64,000 nt of DNA from Aphelocoma coerulescens (Eukaryota; Chordata; Aves; Passeriformes; Corvidae): NCBI RefSeq assembly GCF_041296385.1, contig NC_091020.1, forward strand, positions 25,787,001 through 25,851,000, written 5' to 3'. A program made the translations under genes and the position numbers. Shown in pieces: positions 15,217-26,929 of the stretch. The notes beneath the pieces were generated by a model. That model was not told where the DNA came from, searched no databases, and saw nothing but the letters and a program-made list of their open reading frames with translations. Position 1 is the first letter of the stretch, and every line of letters starts with the position of its first letter.

Positions 15217-15232
15217 TTTTTTTTTTTTTTTT
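15217..15232. repeat. Poly(T) run (T16)
   Basis: There are sixteen consecutive T residues after GTTTTG. On the opposite strand this is a poly(A) run, but no retroposon body is recognisable next to it. Confidence 0.75.
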
Positions 15233-15694
15233 GCCAGAAAACATTTAAAAAGCCTGAAGCAAGTTAACAGTCTAAAGGCTATTTTTGCCTGATTTCTTTT
15301 GCCAGGAACAGCGCCAGGAATATTCCCCCAGGAAGTTGTGCAACACAAGATGCAAACATTTTGGATGGGAGCTAAAGAAATGTTTTGTAGATCTCAAGCT
15401 GCAGAGGGAGTTCAGGTGCTCATTTAAAGATTATTGGCAAGTTGAAAGCCCAGATTTCTCCTTACCTGATGAAGTCTAATTACTTTATAAGAGAGCAGTG
15501 GACTAAATTAGCCTCTGGAGGTACCTATAGCTCTTCATTACCTCTACAAGGGGTGTAGGGTGAAAATGCTCAACAGTTACTTGGATATTAAGTAGAATTT
15601 TCAGAAGTTAATCATATTGCTGAATCCTTCTTTCTTCACGACCCCCTCCCCAGTATATTGGTTGCATAATATGTGCTGAGGACTCTGGGTTTGT

Positions 15695-15925
15695 GCAGTT
15701 TGAAGAGAAGGCTGAGGGGCGACCTCGCTGCTCTCTGCACTTTCCTGAGAATGGGAAGTGGAGAGGGAGGTGCTGAGCTCCTCTGGTGCTGATGCCTCGA
15801 GTCTGCCAGCATTTAAGAGGCATTTGGACAAACTTCAGGGATGGCCCTGAAGAGGTCAGGCAGCTGAAGTAGATGATGATTGCAGGTCCCTTCTAACTGA
15901 AATATTCTATTCTATCCTATATACA
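15695..15925 (+). mobile_element. CR1 LINE 3' end, internally deleted
   Basis: This is a 5'-truncated copy of chicken repeat 1, the main non-LTR retrotransposon of birds. The segment GAAGAGAAGGCTGAGGGGCG followed by ACCTCGCTGCTCTCTGCA matches the CR1 region encoding the C-terminus of the reverse transcriptase ORF. Next comes GGAAGTGGAGAGGGAGGTGC. The copy then jumps to GCATTTAAGAGGCATTTGGA, leaving out the usual stretch of roughly 150-200 bases between those blocks. It ends with the typical 3' UTR (GATGATTGCAGGTCCCTTCT) and ATTCTATTCTATCCTAT repeats. The open frames on the minus strand here are antisense shadows. Similarity is judged from family knowledge, not by alignment. Confidence 0.88.
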
Positions 15926-16396
15926 TGTAAGCTTCTACATATATTAATATACATATTCCAGACTGTGACTAACACTGCAGAGCTTTCAAGATAGAATGAG
16001 GCTCTTTCTTGTTCCTGGAACTCCCACCTGCTCTGCACAGATAAGTTTACCTGACTTATGGAGAGATACTGGATTTATTTTCACCTGATTCATGCATCTT
16101 TCATCGAAACACAACTGTTTCTGGTCAAATGTCATACACAAATTTTTCAATGTGAACAAAGTTGAAAGTGTACTCTCTTGCTTCCTTTGTCCTTATGTTA
16201 ACTACTCCAGGGCTGAAATATAGCTGATTTTCAAAGGAGAGGGAAAGCCTGCAGCCAGGGGATTCATGTCAATGAGAACACAACCCGTTCTGTAGACAAA
16301 GAGTCTGCAAAGAGATTCAGCACAACACAATCAAAAAAGGATCAGTGACATTCATGGCAGATATCTTTTCAAGCCTCTTGTCTGGAAGAAGCTCAT
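15926..16396. other. Non-coding spacer between CR1 and solo LTR
   Basis: This is AT-rich DNA with short ATATATTAATATACATAT-like words directly after the CR1 tail. I see no coding or RNA feature. Confidence 0.6.
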
Positions 16397-16402
16397 GTGC
16401 AC
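16397..16402. repeat. Target site duplication, left (GTGCAC)
   Basis: GTGCAC sits directly before the TG start of the solo LTR and is repeated exactly after its CA end. The six-base length fits class II (alpha/beta-like) retroviral integration. Confidence 0.8.
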
Positions 16403-16755
16403 TGTAGGGAAACACAGAAGGTGAAAAGGCTCTTAGGTGTGAGAAGAAAGCAAGATTCAGGAATAAAGCAGAAGAGTTTAGGGATCAGTTTTAGCTGTGA
16501 AAACTTGAAGATAGAAGAGGATACAATTAATAGCAAGTAAGGACATTAAAAGAAGGGTTAGAGTTTCTAGGTTTGGCTGAAATAGGTTTTGAAGTTGTAA
16601 AAAATACGCTTAGCAAGATAGATAAGTTTAAACTTAATAATGGAACATTGTGTGTTCTTATGTAAGGTATAACAAGTGAGTATTGTGTACAGCAGATGTA
16701 CGTGCGCTGTTTATGCTTGGTTAAAACAGTTGTCTGTAACTTTTAGAATCATGCT

Positions 16756-16777
16756 ATTGGCTGAGAAGCTTTTAAGA
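16756..16777 (+). promoter_or_regulatory. Solo LTR core promoter motifs
   Basis: ATTGG (reverse of CCAAT) at 16756-16760 is followed ten bases later by a TATA-like CTTTTAAGA. This is the usual layout of a retroviral U3 promoter, and transcription would begin near 16800 going right. Activity is inferred. Confidence 0.5.
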
Positions 16778-16860
16778 ATGCTCTGTAACCAGGAAGCCTT
16801 TGGATGTCTGTGAGCTTTGTACCATCTCTATCTCAACTCTGTATGTGAGACTGATAACAG

Positions 16861-16866
16861 AATAAA
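16861..16866 (+). terminator. Solo LTR polyadenylation signal
   Basis: AATAAA is followed by a second overlapping AATAAAA. It lies downstream of the TATA-like box, as expected for the R region of an LTR. Confidence 0.6.
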
Positions 16867-16933
16867 ATAATAAAAGGCTCCTGGAATGCTTTTCCAAGCT
16901 CCCTGTCCCGTTTGCTCGCTGAAAACGCCGGCA

Positions 16934-16939
16934 GTGCAC
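16934..16939. repeat. Target site duplication, right (GTGCAC)
   Basis: This is an exact copy of the six bases at 16397-16402, immediately after the terminal CA of the LTR. Confidence 0.8.
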
Positions 16940-18101
16940 TGGCCTTATATATGGCTTGTGAGACTGGGCTGTGTTAAAGTGACAGGAGAAAGAGTACTTG
17001 TCTTTTTAAAGACTTTTGTGCCTTTGGTAACAGCTTCAGCTGTGATGTCTCTGAAGACCTGTCTTTGTGACAGTTTTGTCATTTTGAGTGGGCAAAGAAA
17101 GGAGGAACCCTTTAGTGAGATTTGGCTGCACCACTACACTTGTCAGATACCTTTTAGCATGCAAATCAAGAGTGGTTGTAGTTAAATCCAATTCTGGTCT
17201 TTTTTCTTTCTACTTCTTGAAGTATATAAATCCTAAACTTTTTAAACCCCTCCAGACACAAGCATTTTCTGTCACTCACAAAAACAGAGCCAAGTCTTGC
17301 TTTAAAAAGGCCAAAACAACAACAAAAAACCAAAGTCACTTTAACATTGAACAGAATCAGAAAGAAAATTCTGCTTTTCTACTTACTGGAAAAAAAAGAA
17401 CCCAAACTCAGAAAAATATCTATTTAATGTGATGCTAAAATATACATGTATGCATCCACACACACACAGACACACTCACTGGTGTTTCTGTAAAAAATCT
17501 CTTCTGGATGGAAAAAGAGGTTTTGCAATCCAGATACAGATAAAATATTTAAATTCAGATATACTCCAGAAGGTAAAGAAAGGTCATCTTACAGGTGAGC
17601 AACACAGAGTTAGAAGAGAACTGACAGGATCAGGGTTGCTCTTGCCATCACTTCTGTGATGTGTAGTTTTGCTGCTTCCAAAATCCTCTAACTACAGACA
17701 CGCCCTGTGGATTTGCCTGGAATTGAAGAGACCCTACTGAAATCTGTCATTTTGCTCCAACTCTTTCAAATACTTTCAGGTGAGGTCCTGAGGTCAGTCA
17801 TTGTTTAAATCTCCATGGACTCTGCCTCCAGAAGAGGAAGCAGGGGACTAACAGGTTCCTTCCAGGAGTTATGCTCTCAGCAGAAGGAAATGCTGTTGAC
17901 TGCTCAGTGCTTCAGTGTGTACATCAGCCTGTGAACTGCAGCAGAAGGGAGACTGTACTAAACTGCTCGTAATACAGAAACCTCCATGTAGGACAGGGAT
18001 AACAGCTGGAGAAAATAACATCTGGAATATCCACAAATATTACCAGAAGATCTGATTCTTTCTTCCTCTCCTCTTTGCAAACAAGGAGAATTGCCTCACA
18101 G

Positions 18102-18169
18102 TATAATATTAATAATTATAATTATAGATATATTATTAAAAAGAATATTAATAAATAATTTTAAAATTA
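18102..18169. repeat. AT-rich low-complexity stretch
   Basis: Nearly all bases are A or T, in words such as AATAATTATAATTATAGATA and ATTAATAAATAATTTTAAAA. It has no fixed repeat unit. Confidence 0.65.
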
Positions 18170-20867
18170 CGTGATACTCGGCTCTGCTATTAATGGAAAA
18201 TACTAGAGTGCCTCAGAAACATCAATCCAGCCAGCAATCTGACCTCTGACAAGGATGTATTTTGCCCTTCCAGAGGTCTAAATCCCAAAGCAAGCACCAA
18301 GATTTTAAATAGCTTTTCTTGATAGAACCAGAATTATCCATTATTAGTCATAGCAGAGCACAGGCAAACTAATATTCTTGCAGGGGAGGAAACAGATCCC
18401 TCTGCACAGCAGTCACAGACATTTTTCAGTGATTATCATTCATCAACACTTCCACCTTTAAGCCATTTCAACCTTGCTTGGTATTTCCTCAACATGGAGG
18501 ACATGACAGTAGAGTGTCATCCCTCCTGACAAAAAATATTTTGCTGTCTTGTAAACACGGAAGTTTAAGTTTACCTAACAACACGGAAACAAAAGTCAGT
18601 GCTACTCATTGGAGTAATAAATGTCAGCAGTGGCACTTCAGTAGAGAAAATTGTCTCAGCCATTGCTGTTCATCCACACTTAATGAGAAGGACAGCCAAA
18701 CACAATTGTAGTGCTGGGCAGAGTGAAACTCTCTGGTACCATTACATTTTATCTCCAGTAATAAAATCACGCCCATTAGGCCTTCAAGAACTTGTACATG
18801 ACAGTGGGGAGATAAGCATGGTGTAGGGATAGTTCATTTTTAATTGCTAAATCATTACCTGCTAGAACTCTAGTGGCAGAGATGAGGCTTCTCCTACTGG
18901 TTTCAGTATTCATAGTTTCTTATGGCTTTGGGGAAAGACTTCTGATTTTTGCACAGATAACACAAAAGTGGAGGGTGACTGATGTGAGAAAGTAGAAGGA
19001 ATCATAGCTGATACTCTGAGAGTGAGGGGTTATTCAGGAAGTGATTGTTTATGATTTCACATGTTTGTGATTTCATTCTTTCTCTTGCTCTGTCAGATTT
19101 GCTTACCTGTGCTTTTGATTTCCAATTTTTGTTGTTTTTCAGAACACTTATTGGTTGGACAGATGCCAGAAGTGAGAGGTCTCCTTTACTCATTCTCTTT
19201 GTGATGGAACACACCAGTTTTTCCTACAGAGTCAGCACTGCTGAGGGGAGTAGGAGTTAGGGTCCCTGAATCACAGCAGCAGGTTAATAACCTAGACTAA
19301 CGTGCAGGGATGAAGTAATCAACATGGAGGTTTAATGTCAAACCCACAAATGCCTTGCTTTGGCTTTTCAGGAAAATATGGGTATTTTAGGATCTTGGAA
19401 TAATCAGCTAACAGACATTGCAGTAGCTGTCACAGGTAGAAAACCTGAGATTTCTTAAGACAGATCCTGGTAAAATACATGGCAAGTTTCCACAGCAGTA
19501 TCTGATCACACTGGGAAGGGAAGCATTAGCCAGTTCTAAAGCAAACATACAGATCAGAATTTGAGGAGGATATCTGTGTTAGCAGGTTTTGCATTTACAG
19601 AGAGAATCAGGTCCTCTATAATGGGCAGCATGTCTCAGCCTGCTCTGAGACTTCCTAGCAGCAGTTTGGCTGCAGATGGCTAGTGTCTATGGGCCTTACT
19701 GTGTTTGTGGGATAGTTTTTTTAAAAGCAATAGCCTTGGTAAAAGTTTCAAGATAATTTAGCAATAACAGCAATGGGCCATGTGAGAAACAAAAGCTAGT
19801 TTCTTGCTAAAGTGATCCTTAATAAAAAGATTATGCTGCTTGCTGCTTTGAAAGAAAATGTGCAGGTGAAAAGCCAGGAAGGGGATAGAGCATTTGTCCT
19901 TTGTTTTTCATTCCAGCTTAATCAACACAGCACTAAATGACATAATCACTCTGAGCTGTTGCTGTTCTTTTAATTTTTCCCACAGACAGCTTCTTCCCTT
20001 GGTGTGCCTGTATCACATGGGAAATTAGGAGCCACTTGCTGACAGTGATGTAGGTGAGGGAATGAATGACCACTGAGCTGCTGCACAATCAAACGCTTGT
20101 GCAACAAGATTTTGAAGAAAAGGAGGTTCTACTGCCAGTCTGCATTACTTTCAATATTGTTAAAGAGAGTATTTTTTTTTTCACCAATCTAGCAAAGGGA
20201 ATTAGCTGGACAAGCCTTAGGAAAGAACATGAATATTGTATGGAACGGAATAAGGTACATCTGTGATTCTCACTTGTACTGGAGGGACCCAATGAACCCT
20301 GGGGAGGCATAAGCAACTGGAACTGTGGATCAGGAGGAAAAATCAAGGTGTTTCAATGGATGTGTGCATAGCTGTAGTTATTCCCCTAAAAATAGTGAAA
20401 GTACAAGTGGGCAAGGGACTTACAGCTGATATCTTCCAAATGAAAAAATTACTTTGTGGAGGATATGAGGTTTCTGAGTTAGCATCATTGCCTGGGAAAA
20501 AGTCAAAATATTTTGTATCTTATTCTTTCATTTCAGCTTTGCCTAAATTGGGAACTCCTTGGATCAGTGGATCACCCTATGGGAAGTGCATGCCTTCTAC
20601 TCACAGCCTCTTTTGTGTTGGCCTTCACTCTTGAACATTTTTTCTCATAGAGAACATGGTTCCCTTCTCAGCATCAAATGACACAGAGATCCTGAGAAAC
20701 TTAGGTTAGTTCAGCTCAAGTTCTGCAAGAGAATGGGGCATCTGGATGCCAGTCCCCGCAGACACTGCAGCAGTGCAGGCAAATATTGCTCTGTATCAAG
20801 GGAATCTTCAGTGTTTCAAATCTAATGGCATGGAAGTACAAGATTTTCCTCTTTCTCTAAAAAGACC

Positions 20868-20930
20868 AAAAAAAAAAAAAAACCCCACAAAAAACCAAAC
20901 AAACAAACAAACAAACAAAAAAAAAAACAA
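20868..20930. repeat. Poly(A) and (CAAA)n tract
   Basis: An A15 run, then ACCCCACAAAAAACC, then about five units of CAAA or AAAC, then another A run. It may be an expanded retroposon tail, but no body is recognised upstream. Confidence 0.75.
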
Positions 20931-23900
20931 AGGCAATTTTTTACTTATCATGAGAAGAACACCAATGTGGAATTATCGTGGATTTATCAGAAATTTCAGC
21001 TTCTGGCAAGTTTTAGTAAGTACTGTAAATGTGAACAAAACTATTGTCTTTTAGAGGAGTCTGTAGTTGTACCTGATTTGTTGGGAGTGAGAGATGTACC
21101 AACCATACTTTGTCAGTGTCGGGTATCAATTAAGCATCAGGAGGTGCAGGGCATACAGCCTGTTTATAACTCACATTTCAAATTGTTTCTTTTGTGAGGC
21201 AGAAGTACCCATCGTGCCTCTTGCCAGGAGGTTTAACTCCAGCCATCCTTTCCTTATGATACTTTTGTGTGATGATTGCCTATTCAGTGGCATCAGCAGT
21301 ACGAGTTACAAACCCAGCTGGCTTCTCTCTGATGCAAAGGAGACAATTCCATTCCACATGAGGACAAGCTCAAACCCTATCTCTTTTTTCCATGGCTTCT
21401 CTTTCCAACAGGGAAAAACAATTTGTGCCATTTTTTGTGGCAGATGCTCATGAAAATATTAGAAACAGGGAACAGTAGTAAATGCTTTCTCCCAAATAGT
21501 GGAAATCCTGATTGTTCTCCCAGAATACTTTTATGATCTCGAGGAAATCACAGTTTTTGTGTCTGGTTTCCCCAGCTTCCACAAAGGGCAATAATATCTT
21601 GGTATTTCAAATGTATGTGGCAATGAGAAATACTTATTGAGAGATGCTCAGGAAGAGGATGTGGCAGAGATAGGTTTATAGATAAGTGATATTCTTAAGC
21701 ATCCATGAAAACAAAAGTGATTAAGTGACTGCAGAACAAGACAAACTGTTTAGTTGTAAATCTCTGCAAAATGGCATTATGTGACATTCAGAGTGCTAAG
21801 TTTAAGAAATTAGTTCTCATTTTCTCTGCATGTCAGCTCCCTAATGAAGGCAGCATCACAATTTTTTGACATGGAGTATCTCATGAGACATTTACAGATC
21901 TGTTCAACTTGACTTTTGACTTTGTCCAACATCATCCAGCATTCAGCTAAATACCCAAACACAAGAACCTCAACTCTTCAGTCATTCTACATAAAATAAA
22001 CAGTGTCCACGGACAAAATTTATTCTTCATCTCTTACTCACACTGTTAGATCTTACAAGAGAAGCTGAAATTTTTAGATATGTTCTATATGGCCCAAAAA
22101 TTGCAAGCATGAGGCCAGTTTCTATAAAGAGATGCCCACCAGCATCTACACAAACAAATCTGAGGAGGAAAACAAGGTCTTTACTCTGTTTCAAGATAAT
22201 CCCAGGTCTGGAATCCAGTGAAGCACTACATAGCAAACTGCTGGAGTTGGAACTCACCTCTGTGTGGACCCTTCTAAGATTAGAGACCTACCATTAGTGG
22301 ATGCCATTTATGAGGATGTACCAAATTAAAGTTTGAAAATCTATACAATAAATGAATGAAGATATGCCAGAATGATAGATTCTTAGAAGACTTTTACTTG
22401 CTTCATTCTTACCCCACGAGACAGTGAAACGATATTTTACAAGGAAAACTTGACATTATCATTTGTTTGCTCAAATTCAGAAGTAGATCTTCAGTGATGG
22501 TAGGCAAGAACAATCTATTAAATCTCCCATTATCACTGTTGGTAGTTATTGCTTAATGCTGCTGTGAAGTATGGGGGTTCAAGCTCCAAAATCTCTGGTG
22601 CAGAGGTGTGGAAGATGGAAGTGGAAAGGCAACAGAAGCAGATGATCAGATCAGAAATCACTGGCAAGACCCAGGAAGATGTGAGGTTTGAGTGGGGAGG
22701 AAGGGGTAAGAGAGAATAAGTCAGAGGAGACTTATGCAGCAGTCTGATTGTCAAGAAGAGAAATTGTTCTCATGTTTCTTTTTCCTCTGGCAGAACCAGA
22801 GCCACCACTGAAACAAATGAGGTGAAACACTGATCATAAAAGATCTCCTGTCTGTTGCCATGACTGAGATAAGAATGAAAGAAACTGACACAGGACCTAA
22901 TTCAGGTCAAGTCTGGGGCTTTGTAGAATATAACACAAAATGATAAAAGAAAAACAAGACTGGGATAAGTGATAAACTGTGTCCTCCATCCTAACCCTGT
23001 CATATTTGCAGCTAATAAACATGAAGATTAATTGACAGAAATACAAAATTCACTGCTGTTCATGGGATTGTCAGTGTTTGCAGCAGGTCTGCCCACTATG
23101 TCACTGATGTTATTCTTTCCTTCCCTAGAAAACAGAAGCAATTAGCTCAGCTAAATGTGATTCCACTGATTTTGGGTACTCATTATTCCAGGGAACTATA
23201 CACTGAACTGTGTTAAAGAGAAAAGGCAACAGGCAAAAAATAGAAAATGAAAACTGGAAGGATCGCAGTTATTTGAGAAATTGTTTCAAATTTTGCAGAT
23301 AGTATCAGCACTTCTCTCTTGCACTGAAAAAAGAAGATGGTTTGTGGATAATTGATTTTTAAAAATTAAAACTACGACACTTCACTACCATCAAAATGAG
23401 AAATAATACCCTGGATGCTAAAGCTCTCACAATTTGAGAATTTTAAAATAAAAAGTTATAAGTGTCTTTCTTTTAAATGAAAACTTGGCAATATGAAATG
23501 TATTAAAATGTATTTTAAAAAATATAAAGATTTTTTCAATGCCAAAGTAAAATGAATCACTTTTCTTGGTATTGACAATATCTGCGGATGGTTTTTTATG
23601 AAAAATAAAAATGACAAAGAAGATATCTCCATTTTCATTTAATCTACAGCAAATTTTTTTCCTGATTTTTAAAGTCAGCCACTGAATAAAAGATGTGTTC
23701 TTCATTCTGATCTAGTTGTGATCTAGACAGGGTGATGTGAAGATAGTCATAGTACCTTTAATTTACAGATAAAAAAAATAGAGCACTGAGAGAACAGATG
23801 ACTTTCCAAGATTACCTGTGACAAGTAGAAGGAAGGTAACCTGAACACCATCTTAAATAATACCCTAATTTTACCTCTCCTGCATGGGGAGCAGCAAGTG

Positions 23901-26879
23901 GACTTTCAGATTGCAATATACCAGTAAGTTCCTTCTTTGTATAAAATAAGACTTGCCTGTCTGCAAGTAATTTGCACAGCATTTCAAGGTATCCATCCCA
24001 GGTCTCCACATTTGCTGACAAGGGCAAGTACCTGTGGATAAGACAGCCACAAATCATTATCTGTTGCAATGACTGAAGATGAAATTCTGTTTTCAGCTCT
24101 GAAGTCCTTACTCTGCAATACATCCAAGATTATACCTGAGGATTTTGTGAGCAATTTTTCTACCACAATGCAAATGAGTCTCTTTGAGAGCCTGATGTTT
24201 TTTAACAGGTATCTTGCCTAGAAGTCATTTATCTGGCAGAAATGATGCAGTTTCTTTCCTCATACCTCTGTGATATACTCAGAACCTGGTCTTCTCCTTA
24301 CTGTTGTGTTAGAGTCTCAAGGTTAACAGAAGCTGAGAGTGTTCTGTTTGTACATCCAAGGCAAGGAAGCACAACACTGAGGTTAATGCACAGCTGAGAA
24401 GGGAAGTTTGAGCCCCAAATTCCCACTGATTTCAAGAAGAAATGGAAATGCTCTAAAAGGCACTCACTGCAGGCCTACACCTTACTCAAGCCAGGATTTC
24501 TTTCTGAAGAAGGTTGTTCAGCTTGAGGCATAAGGGGAGTAGCTGTTTGCTAATGAGAACAGAGATGGGATGGCAACCAGACAGTTCTTCAGGGTACCAA
24601 TCTAACTTAAGTACTGAAGGCACTGAACAGCAATGGGCATTCAAGGCTTTATGGAATTTAAAGGCAATTTGCCTTCTGCTGTCTTTGCTTTCCCAAGATG
24701 CATGTGGAGAATAGAGAAGACACAGAGTGAGAGCTGAACTGAGCTGGCCTGGGAGTGAAAACAAAATTGAACTGTGCTTACATTGCTGAAACTTTTACAT
24801 TGGTACACTTTTGAGGACAGCATTGGACCCTGATCAAATAACAGTGCTTATGTTGCCTGCCCAGGGCTCTGGAAACCTAATCCCATGTTCTAAGTCTGAA
24901 AAGCATAGGTTGCTCTGGGACCAGTTACTCAACACATATTCAGACTTTCAGAGGTGTATATATTGTCCTTACTCAAAGTCACATTTGTAATGTGAGCACC
25001 ATCACAGTGAAGTGCTCAGATATAAGATGACTATTTAATTATCAACAGAGACAGGCCCAGCTGCTGTTGCAGTTAGTGGAAATTTTCCCTTATTGCACAA
25101 TAGGAACTGCAGAGAATCTATATTTTAGCTTTTCTTTTGGCATTCATTCAGTATCTTGTAATGACCAGCATAAAATCTTTCAAATCACTGAAGGACCACT
25201 CACTGCAGGGGAGGAACATCTGTACACTTCCAGAGAACCACGACCTTCCTGTGCTAAGATCAAGAGCTTATTTGACTGAGATTTCAAGCCCTTTTTAGAT
25301 AAACTGAGAGGCAATTACTCCCTGGCTCCTCTCTTTTCTGTATAGAGGGAACTTTGGCTCTCTGAAGCACCAATTAAAAAGCCCCACAACTCTCGCTTTG
25401 AATTGCTTCATTGCTCCTGTTAATTGTCTCGTTTGAGTCTCTGCCAGAGTGAAAGTACCTTGTTACAGAGCTATGAACCTGCAATCAACTTTGAAAACTT
25501 CCACTTTATAAGTGCAATCTTGCGCTTTTTTTTTTAAACCCTAAATGAAAGGGGAAAAAATAGAAAAATGTATTAGGTGTTTCCTAAATCAAAGTCTTTA
25601 ATAACATGTTAATCTAAGTTTTTATAGATTCTAAAATGCAGTTATAGACAGCTGAAATTTTCCTATGGCTTACTGTCAAATATACAAGAGACTGTTTGGA
25701 AAGTCTGTAAGCACTGTAATCATGGATAAAATATATTCTGCAAGGGGACTCTAAATTTGCAGTAATTATGTACCATTTAGTTAATCTGTCTACATTATTT
25801 ATGAAGAGTATTTTTTAGTTAAATACTTGAAGAGTTGACAGGGTAATGTTCAACAGCTACTTGGAACAGAAGCGATGGAGAGGCAGTAAAAAAATAATTT
25901 CAATTTTAAATTACTCTCTTTGTGTTCATTTCCATGTTTGTTTTTAACTCAAAGACAAAGTGCGAGATCTCTTTTTTTAAAGGAAGATAAAAATAAGAGT
26001 GTGCTCTGTGTGTGCATAACTTCTGTGTACATCTGTAAGGCAACACCCACGTTAGAGTGAGACACAGATGGCTTGGGCTTTTCCAGAGACCTCAGCTACC
26101 TGTCCTTTTCCACACTCAGTTCCACAGATGCAGTTTCCCACAAAGATTTTTTCATTTGCAAGAGGAGTAGAATTATATAGAGGTCAGTGTCACCACATGT
26201 TTTTTACATCACATAACGTATATAAATATACAAGTGCACTGAACTCTCATCCTCACAGTCATAGAAAATGCAGAACACAAAAGACAGCAGGGGCTGTTTT
26301 CCTTGCCCTTTTCCCACTACTGTGCAAGAAGAGGACCAGGACAAACCACTTTTCTGCAATAACACCTGTAATCTGGCAAAAGTAGGAAGAAGGGATGGCT
26401 CCCAGATGGAGAAGACGATAAGGGTAGATAGAAGATGAGAAAGTGTCAAATGTACACATGTCCAAAAGTGGGCCTGACTGATAGAAAGTCAGGTGAGCAG
26501 TCCCCTGACTTCACAGGAATTGCTGTTGTACATTTCTGAATCCCTTGTGGATAGAAGGAGGGTATCTGTGTGCAGAGAGGGGGGAGGATTGGATGCATGT
26601 GTACAAATCCTCCCAAAGCACCGACACTACAACCAGCTGGGACAGGTTTATAAATTACTTCCCCTTGTTTTTCTCTACCTCCTAAACCCTGAGATTAACT
26701 GTCATTAGAACAAATTCCCATCTCCCTGTGGGATTTCCTCCATGAATAAAATCTGCTTTATTTGCCCACGTGAGCTGTCTGTACAGCATGTATCAGATTC
26801 ATGTGTTGTTTATAACCTCGTGAGACGTAACATGCAAAAGCTGTTCCTTCAAAAATCAAATTAATGCCATTCATTATAA

Positions 26880-26929
26880 GGTGAGTGGTGACTCACCACC
26901 AGATGATGAGCCTGAGGATTTATTCCTCA
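26880..26929. repeat. Pair of short inverted repeats
   Basis: GGTGAGT (26880-26886) and ACTCACC (26891-26897) form 7-bp arms around four bases. Sixteen bases later TGAGGA (26913-26918) and TCCTCA (26924-26929) form 6-bp arms around five bases. The pair lies in otherwise unremarkable DNA and its significance is unknown. Confidence 0.5.

Larger units (their letters stand above)
6461..15694. other. Non-coding host DNA with few repeats
   Basis: No gene, RNA gene or clear transposon is visible. Small features are a CTGT tetranucleotide repeat (9690-9707), a pyrimidine-rich run near 9588-9610 and a T16 run (15217-15232). Open frames such as 9735-10049 (minus), 10564-10959 (plus) and 12489-12749 (both strands) show no domain signature and are treated as chance. 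Confidence 0.6.
16403..16933 (+). mobile_element. Solo LTR, 531 bp, class II-like
   Basis: The block begins TGTAGGGAAA and ends GCCGGCA. It is bounded by an exact 6-bp direct repeat, which defines it as an integrated LTR. In plus orientation it has an inverted CCAAT box (ATTGG, 16756-16760), a TATA-like CTTTTAAGA (16769-16777) and AATAAA (16861-16866) about 70 bases before the end, the expected U3-R-U5 order. No gag or pol sequence and no second LTR flank it, so it is most likely the product of recombination between the two LTRs of a former provirus. It shares no obvious sequence with the LTRs at 39759 and 45119, so it belongs to a different family. The exact family name cannot be given without a repeat library. 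Confidence 0.8.
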